Source of the DNA: Jeotgalibaca ciconiae
GTDB taxonomy: Bacteria > Bacillota > Bacilli > Lactobacillales > Aerococcaceae
Direction: 5' to 3'
Length of the DNA: 64,000 bases
NCBI RefSeq assembly: GCF_003955755.1
Contig: NZ_CP034465.1
Location: 1,606,001 to 1,670,000, forward strand
Numbering within the stretch: position 1 is the stretch's first letter; each line of letters opens with the position of its first letter. Positions 28,066 through 36,949 of this stretch are shown piece by piece. The notes beneath the pieces were generated by a model. The model made no database searches and had not been told where the DNA came from. It saw only the letters and a program-made list of their open reading frames with translations. The translations under genes and the position numbers were made by a program.

Positions 28066-30090
28066 ATGGCAAAACAATTTTTTGACCGCATGATTTACGG
28101 AGGGGATTACAATCCTGGACAATGGCCAGAAGAAATGTGGAAGGAAGATATGCGTATTTTCCGTAAAGGCTACATTAATTCTGCAACCATTAATGTTTTT
28201 TCTTGGGCAAGATTGCAGCCTTCAGAAGCGGTCTATGACTTTACTGAATTAGATAAAATTATGAACATGCTGGAAAAAGAAAACTACGATATTGTTATGG
28301 GAACTTCGACTGCAGCTCTGCCCGCTTGGTTGTCTCGTAAATATCCAGATGTCAACCGGACCGATTTTTACGGACGAGAGCATAAATTTGGTCATCGTCA
28401 CAATCATTGTCCAAATAGCCCTAGTTTCCAAAGATTTGCAAGGGATTTGGTTCTTCGAATAGCAGAACGTTACGGCAATCATTCCAACTTAAAAGTATGG
28501 CATATCTCGAATGAATACAGTGGAGAATGCTATTGCGATAACTGCGCAAAAGAGTTTCGAGTTTGGCTGCAAAAGAAATACACAACAATTGAAGCCGTGA
28601 ATGAGGCTTGGAACATGGAGTTTTGGGGTCATACCTTGTATGATTTTGATGATATCGTTCCTCCCAGTTATTTAGGAGACGGAATCAGTGATACGATGAC
28701 GGCATTTGCCGGGATTGCGGTTGACTATCGTCGTTTTCAATCAGATAGTCTATTAGATAATTTTAAAATGGAACGAGATGCTATTCGAAAATTCGATCCG
28801 GAAACACCTGTTACTACTAATATGATGGGAGCCTATAAGGGATTAGATTATTTTAAATGGGCAAAAGAAATGGATATCGTTTCTTGGGATAATTACCCTA
28901 GCTATGAACCGGATTGGGCTCATACATCATTTAATCATGATTTGATGCGTGGTATGAAAGACGGACAAAGCTTTATGTTAATGGAACAAACGCCAAGTCA
29001 ACAAAACTGGCAGCCCTATAATGCTCTGAAGCCGCCCGGACGGATGCGTGTGCAAAGTTATCATGCAATTGCTCGTGGGGCAGACAGTATCCAATTTTTC
29101 CAATTGCGTCGTTCAAAAGGCGGTTGTGAGAAGTTTCATGGGGCTGTCATTGGACACGTGGGGCATGAAAATACCCGAGTGTTTAGAGAAGTTGCTCAAC
29201 TGGGAGCGGAATTAGAACAACTTGAGGACAAGCTCATTGGTGCAACTACACCAGCTCAAGTAGGAATTTTATTTGATTGGGATAACTATTGGGCCCTTGA
29301 ATATACAAGTGGACCAAATGTTGATTTATATTATGTGGAGCAGATTCAAAAGTATTACCATGCTTTCTACAAGAAAAATGTAGCAGTGGATATCCTTCAT
29401 ATGGATTCGGATTTTGAAAAATACGATGTCGTGATTGCCCCTGTTCTTTACATGGTAAAAGAGGGGATTACAGAAAAAATCGAATCGTTTGTATCGAAAG
29501 GCGGTAGTTTTTTAACAACCTTTATGAGTGGAATTGTGGATCAAAGCGACAATGTTCATCTGGGTGGATATCCCGGTCCTTTACGAAAATTAATGGGAGT
29601 GTGGGTAGAAGAAATCGATGCCTTAGCTCCAGGAGCAACCAATGAAATTCGTCGCGTAGACGAAAAGTTAACAAAAGAAAATTATACTGGTTCACTTGTC
29701 AGTGATTTAATCCATCTCGAAGGAGCAGAGGCGTACGCTGTGTATGACAGTAATTTCTATGCTGGTATGCCAGTTGTTACTCGAAATTCATTTGGTGAAG
29801 GAAGTGCTTGGTATGTAGGGACTGTTCCAGAAGCAGAATTACTGGATGATATTGTAAACTTGATTCTTGATGAAAAGAACATAAAGGGATTCGGAGATTA
29901 TCCAGAAGGTATTGAAATTACGAAACGAATGAAAGATGAGAAAGAATATATTTTTGTTTTGAATCATTACGATGACACGGTAGAAATCGAGACAAGTTTC
30001 GTTGGTTATAAAGATATTTTAACGGGAGAAAAGATTGAGGCTGTAACAAAATTAAGTCCTTTTGACGTTAAAATATTAAGCATAGACTAG
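28066..30090 (+). CDS. GH42 beta-galactosidase
   Basis: A 674-residue intracellular beta-galactosidase. Family GH42 features: MIYGGDYNPGQWPEEMW at the N terminus, acid/base E150 in WHISNEYSG, nucleophile E307 in LMEQTPSQQNW, and the zinc-site cysteines (HNHCPNS near residue 123 and ECYCDNC near residue 155). A C-terminal flavodoxin-like trimerisation domain and a small beta domain follow. In xyloglucan breakdown it would remove the beta-1,2-galactose on xylose; GH42 members also act on galacto-oligosaccharides, so this is contextual. A GAGGAGG site sits 5 bases before the ATG. It is the last gene of the importer operon. Confidence 0.92.
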   Translation: MAKQFFDRMIYGGDYNPGQWPEEMWKEDMRIFRKGYINSATINVFSWARLQPSEAVYDFTELDKIMNMLEKENYDIVMGTSTAALPAWLSRKYPDVNRTDFYGREHKFGHRHNHCPNSPSFQRFARDLVLRIAERYGNHSNLKVWHISNEYSGECYCDNCAKEFRVWLQKKYTTIEAVNEAWNMEFWGHTLYDFDDIVPPSYLGDGISDTMTAFAGIAVDYRRFQSDSLLDNFKMERDAIRKFDPETPVTTNMMGAYKGLDYFKWAKEMDIVSWDNYPSYEPDWAHTSFNHDLMRGMKDGQSFMLMEQTPSQQNWQPYNALKPPGRMRVQSYHAIARGADSIQFFQLRRSKGGCEKFHGAVIGHVGHENTRVFREVAQLGAELEQLEDKLIGATTPAQVGILFDWDNYWALEYTSGPNVDLYYVEQIQKYYHAFYKKNVAVDILHMDSDFEKYDVVIAPVLYMVKEGITEKIESFVSKGGSFLTTFMSGIVDQSDNVHLGGYPGPLRKLMGVWVEEIDALAPGATNEIRRVDEKLTKENYTGSLVSDLIHLEGAEAYAVYDSNFYAGMPVVTRNSFGEGSAWYVGTVPEAELLDDIVNLILDEKNIKGFGDYPEGIEITKRMKDEKEYIFVLNHYDDTVEIETSFVGYKDILTGEKIEAVTKLSPFDVKILSID

Positions 30091-30210
30091 TTTCCTTCCC
30101 TTAGTCAAATGTTGAACGCATAAGAACAGTTCTTTGCCCGTCTTTTATGGGGCAAGATGAATTCACCAGAATTTAATGGAAGCAACCAAACACACGCAGC
30201 TATTTCCCTA

Positions 30211-30254
30211 ATCTCATCTAGTGAACAATGGGAACTGGCCTGGCTAGATGAGAT
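30211..30254 (+). repeat. Perfect hairpin ATCTCATCTAG / CTAGATGAGAT
   Basis: Perfect 11-bp arms at 30211-30221 and 30244-30254. Further partial copies of the GATGAGAT string occur at 30300-30308 and near 30345. The stretch 30091-30514 has no supported gene. Confidence 0.6.
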
Positions 30255-30377
30255 AAATACCGATTCTCTTCTAGTGGAAACTTTAGCATGGCCCACTGGA
30301 TGAGATTCACTATTATTCTCATTCAGTAAACGCTGAAAAACTCCCTACTAGATGAAATGATGCAGAAATGTCATAGG

Positions 30378-30408
30378 AATGCGTCGGATTAGTAATTCGG
30401 CGCATTTT
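30378..30408 (+). terminator. Likely terminator of the importer/glycosidase operon
   Basis: AATGCGTCGGA and TCGGCGCATT form a G-U-containing stem with an AT loop, followed by TTTTA. It lies almost 300 bases after the GH42 stop but is the best terminator-like structure before the GH5 gene. Confidence 0.5.
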
Positions 30409-30514
30409 AATAGGGTAGTAGAAGTTCTTTCTGCGCCCATCTCCTTTATTTTGTACCCTTAAATTTCAGTAATTAGTACGTTCTTCTAATAAAACTCTGA
30501 AAAGGTGGAATTCT

Positions 30515-32584
30515 TTGATGAAAAAGAAATCTTTATTTATTGCCATTTTTATTAGTATGTTTTTTGTCGCACTTGGAAATAATAGTATAAAGACTCAAGC
30601 AGCTGAAAAAACAGCCTCTCAGAAATATGTGGATCGAATGGGCAGCGGTTGGAACTTAGGAAATTCCTTTGATGGATTTGATACAGGGGGAGACCTGGGA
30701 GAAGAGTCATGGGGAAATCCTATTGTAACGCGTGAATTGATTCAAGCTGTAAAGGCAAAAGGTTTCGATAGTATTCGACTGCCATTTACGACAGAGATGA
30801 GAATCGATGAGAATAATGTGATAGATTCAGAATTTCTTGATCGTTATGAAAAAGTTGTGAATTATGCTCTGGAAGAAGATTTATTAATTATGGTTAATGT
30901 TCATCATGATTCCTGGAGTTGGCTGGCAAATTGGAATGGGGATACAGAGGCAGAGGAATTTAAGAAGTTTAATAATATTTGGGAACAGCTAGCTGAACGT
31001 TTTAAAGATTATGACGATCGCGTGATGTTTGAATCTATTAACGAACCGCAATTTTATGGAGTAGACGATGCTGTCGCCATTGAACGACTTACTGCTCTGA
31101 ATCAGAGTTTCTATAATATTATCAGAAATTCAGACGGAAATAATGCAGACCGGATGCTCGTCTTGCCAACGTTACTGACTGACAATGCACAAAACCGTTT
31201 GGATGCTTTACAACAACATATTTTATCACTAGAAGATCCGAATCTAATTGCAACGATTCATTATTATAGTGAGTGGGTCTACAGTGCCAACGTAGGTATT
31301 ACTCGTTTTGATGAAATATTATGGGATGAAGTTACTTCGCGGACAAGTATGATTTCTGTTTTTGATCGCGTCCATGAAACATTTACCCAAAATGGTATCG
31401 GTGTTGTCATAGGAGAATACGGCTTATTGGGTTATGACAAAGGTGATGATGTGAATCAACTAGGAGAAACATTGAAATACATAGAGATGTTAAATCACTA
31501 TGCTCAAGAAAAGGGATTTAACACTATGCTTTGGGATAACGGACAACACTTAAATCGTTATACTTATGAGTGGAACAATCCCTTATTTGGAGAAATGATT
31601 GAGGTATCCATGCATACACGTTCAGCCTATGCAACAGGATTGAATACGACTTTCTTAGGTAATAAAACGGAAGATGAACAAGTTGGAATTGAATTGACAT
31701 TAAATGGGCAAGAGTTGGTTGCCATCTATCTCGAAGAAAGAGAACTTGTGCGTGGTACTGATTATTTTTATGAAGATGGAAGCATTATACTGTCACAATC
31801 ATTCTTAGATGAAATTACTCAGCAATATGAGGAAAACTATACGGGTGTTGTAGCGGCATTACAACTTAGCTTTACGAACGGAGCAGACTGGCATCAATAT
31901 CTTGTGAAAAGCGAAACTCCCGTCATGTCTGAAGCAAGTGGAGAGAAAACAACTGGACTTTCTATTCCGACTGAATTTAATGGCAATCAATTAGAAAAAG
32001 TTGTTTCGAAAGATCAGGATGGAGCAATTGCTTCCCATAATGATTGGTGGGATTACTTAGAAAATGGCTTTGAATTTTATCAAAATCCCGCAGAAGGTAG
32101 CATCTTCTTAACCAGCAGTTATTTGAATGTATTGAGCGATGGAGTTTATAGTCTTCACTTCACTTTTTACAATGGGGAAACAGTAGAGTATCGATTATTG
32201 GTAGATGGTGATTCTGTGTCTGGTATTCAACTTACAGAAGGGGAAGACCTGGAACAGCCAGTAAATCCAGAGGAACCTATCAACCCAGAAGAACCGACAG
32301 TGCCGATAGAACCAGTTCAGCCTGTTGAACCGGAAGATTCAGTAGACCCTGAAGAGCCAGTTGAGATAGTGAAACCAGAAGTACCAGTTGAAATAGAGCC
32401 GGATAAAATAGACAATGTCATAGAAATAGAACCATCAAAAACAAAAGAACAAGTTTCTGAAAAAGAAAAACAAGAAACTCTTCCTAACGCAGGATCTAAG
32501 ACTATTTGGATTAGCTATCTAGGCTTAGGATTTCTAATTGCAGGAATTGGTGTTTTCTCATTAAATTTTTTTAAGAAGCTCTAA
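30515..32584 (+). CDS. Secreted, wall-anchored GH5 endoglucanase with X2 modules
   Basis: A 689-residue surface enzyme. A signal peptide of about 29 residues ends at TQA-AEK. The GH5 domain (about 35-370) shows GSGWNLGNSFDG, NVHHDSWSW, acid/base E177 in SINEPQF and nucleophile E301 in VIGEYGLL. Two CBM_X2-like Ig modules follow: about 388-475 (TLNGQEL ... RGTDYFYEDGSIILSQSFL) and about 480-575 (FNGNQLEKV ... GSIFLTSSYL). A Pro/Glu-rich wall-spanning stretch (about 585-640) leads to a sortase signal LPNAG (656-660), a hydrophobic helix and a basic tail. Endo-beta-1,4-glucanase or xyloglucanase activity is expected. It has its own AAAGGTGG site and terminator. It is the only exported enzyme of the locus. 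Confidence 0.92.
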   Translation: MMKKKSLFIAIFISMFFVALGNNSIKTQAAEKTASQKYVDRMGSGWNLGNSFDGFDTGGDLGEESWGNPIVTRELIQAVKAKGFDSIRLPFTTEMRIDENNVIDSEFLDRYEKVVNYALEEDLLIMVNVHHDSWSWLANWNGDTEAEEFKKFNNIWEQLAERFKDYDDRVMFESINEPQFYGVDDAVAIERLTALNQSFYNIIRNSDGNNADRMLVLPTLLTDNAQNRLDALQQHILSLEDPNLIATIHYYSEWVYSANVGITRFDEILWDEVTSRTSMISVFDRVHETFTQNGIGVVIGEYGLLGYDKGDDVNQLGETLKYIEMLNHYAQEKGFNTMLWDNGQHLNRYTYEWNNPLFGEMIEVSMHTRSAYATGLNTTFLGNKTEDEQVGIELTLNGQELVAIYLEERELVRGTDYFYEDGSIILSQSFLDEITQQYEENYTGVVAALQLSFTNGADWHQYLVKSETPVMSEASGEKTTGLSIPTEFNGNQLEKVVSKDQDGAIASHNDWWDYLENGFEFYQNPAEGSIFLTSSYLNVLSDGVYSLHFTFYNGETVEYRLLVDGDSVSGIQLTEGEDLEQPVNPEEPINPEEPTVPIEPVQPVEPEDSVDPEEPVEIVKPEVPVEIEPDKIDNVIEIEPSKTKEQVSEKEKQETLPNAGSKTIWISYLGLGFLIAGIGVFSLNFFKKL

Positions 32585-32610
32585 CAACTTAGTCTGTTGA
32601 AAAGCAATAG

Positions 32611-32656
32611 AAGCCTGTAAAACTCCCACAATGGAAATTTTACAGGCTTTTTTCTT
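32611..32656 (+). terminator. Intrinsic terminator of the GH5 gene
   Basis: AAGCCTGTAAAA (32611-32622) pairs perfectly with TTTTACAGGCTT (32637-32648), followed by a U-rich run. It lies between convergent genes and may also serve the aldo/keto reductase on the other strand. Confidence 0.9.
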
Positions 32657-32668
32657 TTTATAAAAGGA

Positions 32669-33646
32669 TTAATTTCGTGGTCCGAAATTACTAATGGGCT
32701 GTAGTAATTCATTGATTCCAACTAAAATTTCTTTGGTCAGTTCAAAGTCCACTGCTTTAATGTTATCTTCAATTTGTTCAGGTTTACTTGCTCCAATAAT
32801 TGCTGAACTAACTCCTGGATGACGTAAAATCCAAGCTAAAGCTAATTGCGTCAGGTTTATATCCAGTTGTTGAGCAAATTTTGAAAGCTCTTGGACTGCT
32901 TCTAAAAGACGCTCATTTTCTAAATATTTCTTTAAACCACTGCCGATTTCTGAGTTAGATGCCCGACTATCGGATGGGGCTTCTTGGCCTGGTTTATATT
33001 TTCCGGTAAGGATTCCTTGGGCTAAAGGTGAAAAGACAACTTGTCCCATACCATTTGCTTGAGAAACAGGAAGAATATCACGTTCAATGAAACGTTCAAT
33101 CATATTATAAGCAGGTTGATTCGATACAAGAGGACGGAAGTTACGTTCTTTTGCAATCTTATGTGCTTCTTGAATTTTGTCAGCAGGCCATTCACTTACC
33201 CCAGCGTAGAGAATCTTACCTTGTCGCTGTAAATCATCCAATGCCCATAATGTTTCTTCTAGAGGTACATGAGGGTCATATCGATGACATTGATAAAGGT
33301 CAATATAATCCATGCCTAGTCTTTTTAAGCTTGCATCACATTGCTCAAAAATATGTTTGCGTGATAAACCGCGATCATTTGGTCCGTCACCCATTGGGAA
33401 ATACACTTTGCTTGCTACTACAAGGCTAGATCGATCGTATTCTGCAAGAGCTTTTCCCAATACAATTTCTGCTTCCCCTTGTTCATATACATTAGCAGTA
33501 TCAAAAAAATTGATTCCTGCTTCATATGCAGTTTGGATACACTTTTGGGCTGTATCATCTTCTACTGATTTCCCGTAGGTAAGCCAACTTCCCAGAGCAA
33601 TCTCACTCACACGCAAACCGCTTGATCCTAAATTCCGATACTTCAT
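32669..33646 (-). CDS. Aldo/keto reductase (Kv-beta/YghZ-like)
   Basis: A 325-residue NADPH-dependent oxidoreductase. Marks include MKYRNLGSSGLRVSEIALGSW at the N terminus, the catalytic Asp and Tyr in FFDTANVYEQGEAE near residue 53, the lysine in VVASKV near residue 83, and FSPLAQGILTGKY near residue 209. These patterns fit the Kv-beta-like AKR branch. The substrate is unknown; the family reduces aldehydes and ketones. I start at 33646 because AAGGAGGAG lies just upstream and the product then begins like its homologues; an upstream start at 33709 has no ribosome site. Convergent with the GH5 gene; no functional link implied. Confidence 0.9.
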   Translation of the reverse strand: MKYRNLGSSGLRVSEIALGSWLTYGKSVEDDTAQKCIQTAYEAGINFFDTANVYEQGEAEIVLGKALAEYDRSSLVVASKVYFPMGDGPNDRGLSRKHIFEQCDASLKRLGMDYIDLYQCHRYDPHVPLEETLWALDDLQRQGKILYAGVSEWPADKIQEAHKIAKERNFRPLVSNQPAYNMIERFIERDILPVSQANGMGQVVFSPLAQGILTGKYKPGQEAPSDSRASNSEIGSGLKKYLENERLLEAVQELSKFAQQLDINLTQLALAWILRHPGVSSAIIGASKPEQIEDNIKAVDFELTKEILVGINELLQPISNFGPRN

Positions 33647-33791
33647 AAATAACATCTCCTCCTTAAACACATTCACTAAATTTTGAAAGGGTTTTCTATA
33701 TACGTTCATCTTATACCAATTTCACCATATAAGCTACTAGGAAGGAAAGCATTTTACTGTCTATTTGAGGAAAAAAATTATAATAAAAAAG

Positions 33792-33910
33792 AGAGTGGGA
33801 AAAAAGGCGTTTAGATCCGAATCACTGGAACGAATCAGCACAGGATGGACGAAGACCATCCGCGCATTATTCGTGAAGTGGATGTCGGATCTGCCTTTTT
33901 GAGCACGTTT
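33792..33910 (+). repeat. Dispersed structured repeat, copy F
   Basis: About 119 bases that begin AGAGTGGGA and end GAGCACGTTT. Four nested stems are perfect: AAAAAGGC (33801-33808) with GCCTTTTT (33893-33900), AGATCCGA (33813-33820) with TCGGATCT (33885-33892), ACGAAT (33830-33835) with ATTCGT (33869-33874), and GGATGG (33843-33848) with CCATCC (33856-33861). Copies at 40.4-41.4 kb keep the same stem plan with different bases. It lies in the 326-base gap between the reductase and degV genes; no gene is seen there. Confidence 0.85.
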
Positions 33911-33937
33911 ACACCACTATTATTCGTTAATACTAGA

Positions 33938-33963
33938 GGGGTCGGGAGTTTTTTCCCAGCCCC
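33938..33963. terminator. Terminator-like hairpin after repeat F, facing degV
   Basis: GGGGTCGGGA and TCCCAGCCCC form a strong stem (one wobble, one mismatch) with a T-rich loop. It lies 10 bases beyond the degV stop. The same hairpin type follows the repeat fragment at 44.5 kb, so it may be part of a larger mobile unit. Confidence 0.65.
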
Positions 33964-33972
33964 AAAGAAAAT

Positions 33973-34830
33973 TCATTCTAAAATCATAACACCAATTCCC
34001 AGCAATCCCGGACCGGTATGAACACCAAGAACAGGGGAAATTTGGCCTTCGCAATAAATTTTAGCATTTGCGATTAAATCTTGAATGCTATCTTTCATTT
34101 GGAGCATCTCTTTTTCTGCAGCGCCATGGCAAAGAGCAATGTAATAATCTTTATGACCAGCAACTTTTTCTTTTGCAATTTCAAGCATTTTTGCAATATT
34201 TTGCTTACGTCCACGGACTTTTGCAACTGTATCGTAAATACCTTCTGGATTACAGGAGATGATTGGTTTAATTTTTAAAGCACTACCTAAAATACCTTGC
34301 ACCTTTCCAATTCGGCCGCCTTTAATCAAGTATTCCAAGGTTTCTAAACCAAAAAATACACTGGACTTGCTTATTGCTTCTCGTGCTTTTTCAACGACTG
34401 TTTCAAAATCGTAGCCTTTTTCTAATTGCTCTGCAGCATAAAGTGCAATAAAGCCAGATCCGATTCCAATGTTTCGGGTATCGATTACTTGTATATTCAT
34501 ATCTTCACGAGCTTCTGCAGTTAATTTCATCGTTTGGTAAGTACCACTTAATCCGCTGGAGATGATAGAAGCTAGTACATCTGTATAGCCATCCGCTTTT
34601 ATTTGATTCAAGAGCTCTTCAATTTCGCTTCCTAAAGGTAAGCTGGTTTTAGGAACTTCTTTTTTAAATGAATCATATACTTCTTGTGGAGAGATATCTA
34701 CGCCATCTTTGTAAGATCGATCAGTATAGTTAATCATTAAAGGCATAGTATAGAAGCCATACTTCTCTGTTAGATTAGCTGGGATATCATTACATGAGTC
34801 TACTAAAATTGCTACACGATTATTTTTCAA
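33973..34830 (-). CDS. DegV-family fatty-acid-binding protein
   Basis: A 285-residue DegV protein. The N-terminal RVAILVDSCNDIPANL, the TSLPLGSEIEELL stretch near residue 61, SSGLSGTYQTMKLTAE near residue 91 with the fatty-acid-contacting serine-glycine region, and the C-terminal GPGLLGIGVM are all typical. DegV/FakB proteins bind a fatty acid and present it to the FakA kinase; no fakA is in this window. Translation starts at TTG 34830, 9 bases after AAGGAG. The start overlaps the end of the DUF1836 gene by 11 bases, so the two are translationally coupled. Confidence 0.93.
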   Translation of the reverse strand: MKNNRVAILVDSCNDIPANLTEKYGFYTMPLMINYTDRSYKDGVDISPQEVYDSFKKEVPKTSLPLGSEIEELLNQIKADGYTDVLASIISSGLSGTYQTMKLTAEAREDMNIQVIDTRNIGIGSGFIALYAAEQLEKGYDFETVVEKAREAISKSSVFFGLETLEYLIKGGRIGKVQGILGSALKIKPIISCNPEGIYDTVAKVRGRKQNIAKMLEIAKEKVAGHKDYYIALCHGAAEKEMLQMKDSIQDLIANAKIYCEGQISPVLGVHTGPGLLGIGVMILE

Positions 34831-35419
34831 ATGAAACCGCTCCTTTTTCTTCTACATATATTCGTTCTGTATTGGACTGATTGAGCCCATTAAATTCAAT
34901 GATTTTTTGGGTAAGTAACTTAGATGCTAAAGATAATGTGACCATTTTCAAGGCAATATTTTCGTTCCGGATCTGATTAATTGTAAAAGAGAAATCAATT
35001 TCTTTTCCTAAGCAACTAAATAAATTATGAAAGGACTGTTCGAGTTCGTCGCAGAAAGAATCATAGGCCACTTTTTTGCCTTTAACCGATATTTGCAGAG
35101 ACATTCCTTTTTGAACGTCTGTTAAAGGTAGCACTTGTTTGAGTAAAGTAATGACAATGAGTTTAGCAATATGCAGCTGATAATATTTCTTTTTAATTGG
35201 CCTTTCAATCAGGCCTAATTTCACATAATTATTTATCATTGCCGGGGTAATAATTCTTTCCTGATCGTCCGAAGACAAGAAAGATAATTGACTTTCTATA
35301 ATAGTCAAGACTTGATCGCTATATACACCGAAGTTTGGCAGTTCGTTCCAACGAATCAATTTTAAGTTCGTTAAATCTTGTTGATAATGCAAGACTTCAT
35401 TCTCATGCAAAAGTTTCAC
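34820..35419 (-). CDS. DUF1836-domain protein
   Basis: A 199-residue protein of the DUF1836 family. It contains TPAMINNYVKLGLIERPIKKKYYQLHIAKLIVITLLKQVLPL near residues 58-100, which has the look of a MerR-like winged helix (helix, turn, Y-x-x-H-I). The second half is helical. It is probably a small regulator acting on or with DegV, whose gene overlaps its 3' end; that is inference from the overlap. The start at GTG 35419 has only a weak ribosome site (ATGAG), so the exact start is less certain. Confidence 0.8.
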   Translation of the reverse strand: MKLLHENEVLHYQQDLTNLKLIRWNELPNFGVYSDQVLTIIESQLSFLSSDDQERIITPAMINNYVKLGLIERPIKKKYYQLHIAKLIVITLLKQVLPLTDVQKGMSLQISVKGKKVAYDSFCDELEQSFHNLFSCLGKEIDFSFTINQIRNENIALKMVTLSLASKLLTQKIIEFNGLNQSNTERIYVEEKGAVSFEK

Positions 35420-35566
35420 CTCATTTTATAAAAACAAAGAACCTATCTAGTTTTCATTATCAGTTGAAATGTTTTTCGTTACTAGTAAAATGTAACAGGA
35501 AACATAAAATAATTCAATGAAAATATTTCTTAAGAAAAGTTAAGGGATGCAAAGGAGGAAATAAAG

Positions 35567-35842
35567 ATGCCATTTATTAATGTAGAAATCTCATTTTTGA
35601 TACAAGACTCTTTTTCTTTAAAAGATAAACGAAGTACTGTGAAAAGTATTGCAAAACGTATGCACCAACGACATAACGCTAGCTTGGCGGAAGTAGCTAA
35701 GCAAGATGTCCTTAATATAGGGTGTGTTGGTATTTCAGTTGTCAGCAGCTCTACACTCGTTGCGCAACAAACGGTGGATCAAATAATAAAAGAAATAGAA
35801 GAGATGTATGAAATTGAAATATTTGATATTTCATATGTTTAG
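35567..35842 (+). CDS. DUF503-family small protein (YlxP-like)
   Basis: A 91-residue protein of the DUF503 family. It begins with a strand (FINVEISFLIQDSFSLKDKRSTVKSIAKRM) and has the conserved LKDKR and NIGCVGISVVSS segments. YlxP in related bacteria is encoded near rbfA and is linked to ribosome assembly; here it is away from that context. AAAGGAGG lies 8 bases before the ATG. It faces away from the DUF1836 gene, and the shared 147-base gap should hold promoters for both. Confidence 0.85.
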   Translation: MPFINVEISFLIQDSFSLKDKRSTVKSIAKRMHQRHNASLAEVAKQDVLNIGCVGISVVSSSTLVAQQTVDQIIKEIEEMYEIEIFDISYV

Positions 35843-35931
35843 TCTCGAATGATTAGGAAATCATGAAAGGATTTGCTAAAATTACTGTAAGGAACCAGCT
35901 AATTCGATGTGTATAATAGGAGGAGTTTGTT

Positions 35932-36780
35932 ATGAGGGGGAAATACGCGTGGTTGTTGCTGAGCACTCTGTTTTTATTATCAGCATGTGTTGGTACAGAT
36001 GCCGATGGAGATTCAAGCAAAAATAATGAAACGAATGAAAGCAGCGCTGTAGTAGAAGTCAGTGAAGATAAAACCATACAATTTGTTTCGGGCGTCTTAG
36101 AGAACGAGACAAAAGGTGACAAATATAATTATTACGCACTAGAAGGTCAAGCAGAAGGGATAAATCAAGTTACTGCTATTATCGAAGGAACTGCCGTTGA
36201 TATCCGAACAACAGACAATCAGTGGTATTTTACTTATCCATATCCGGGACCAAATGTGAAAACAGAAATTACTTTTACAACGGATGATCGCGTTGAGTAC
36301 GGCCAAACGGGAATTGATTTAGCTGACTTGGAACAAAATAGTTATGTTACGGTTACATTCATTCCAAATGAAGAGCCCATAATAGAAAATCCAGCTGTAT
36401 CAGTAAATGAAGGGGAATCCCAAACATTTAGAAACGAAGATTCTGGCATCGTGGAAGTTGTTACGGTAACAAACATAGAAGTTACTGAACCAGAGGAAGA
36501 CTTGCAGGCTTTGGGAGAAAGTGTTTTGAAAGTTGAAGTACTTTATGTGAACGAAGGAACAGCTACCACTTTTATTGCCCCAAATTATTTTACTGCGACA
36601 GATGGCGAGGGGCATTTTCTTCCCCTGCGTTATCGTCATTTCTGGCTAAATGAAGTCGAGCCAGGTAAAAGCTTTACCGAAACAATTTATTATGATGTAA
36701 CGGACGAAGGTCCTTATCAAGTTCACTTCTTCGATGGAGCATGGCTGGATCAAGAAACAGTAAATGGTGTTGAAATATAA
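35932..36780 (+). CDS. Predicted lipoprotein of unknown function
   Basis: A 282-residue lipoprotein. The signal peptide MRGKYAWLLLSTLFLLSAC ends in lipobox LLSAC. A Ser/Asn/Glu-rich linker precedes two beta-rich regions. The second (about residues 150-280) has a conserved-looking core, VLKVEVLYVNEGTATTFIAPNYF, that recalls the immunoglobulin-like DUF4352 fold of telokin-like lipoproteins; I am not sure of it. AGGAGGAG precedes the ATG. It is followed by a strong terminator and stands alone. Confidence 0.75.
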   Translation: MRGKYAWLLLSTLFLLSACVGTDADGDSSKNNETNESSAVVEVSEDKTIQFVSGVLENETKGDKYNYYALEGQAEGINQVTAIIEGTAVDIRTTDNQWYFTYPYPGPNVKTEITFTTDDRVEYGQTGIDLADLEQNSYVTVTFIPNEEPIIENPAVSVNEGESQTFRNEDSGIVEVVTVTNIEVTEPEEDLQALGESVLKVEVLYVNEGTATTFIAPNYFTATDGEGHFLPLRYRHFWLNEVEPGKSFTETIYYDVTDEGPYQVHFFDGAWLDQETVNGVEI

Positions 36781-36801
36781 AAAATTAGCGATTTTAACAA
36801 C

Positions 36802-36838
36802 AAAAAGCCGCTCTACTAATGTAGTGGAACGGTTTTTT
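36802..36838 (+). terminator. Intrinsic terminator of the lipoprotein gene
   Basis: AAAAAGCCG pairs with CGGTTTTTT and an inner CTAC/GTAG stem closes the loop. It lies 21 bases after the stop. Confidence 0.8.
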
Positions 36839-36949
36839 GTTTCTTCCTATATTATTGAGAAATTTAAGTTCTACTTACTCTCTATTCCAACAGAGATTTC
36901 AAAAAAGTAGTTATACAATTCTACCAACACTAAAAATAAAGAGTCGAAA

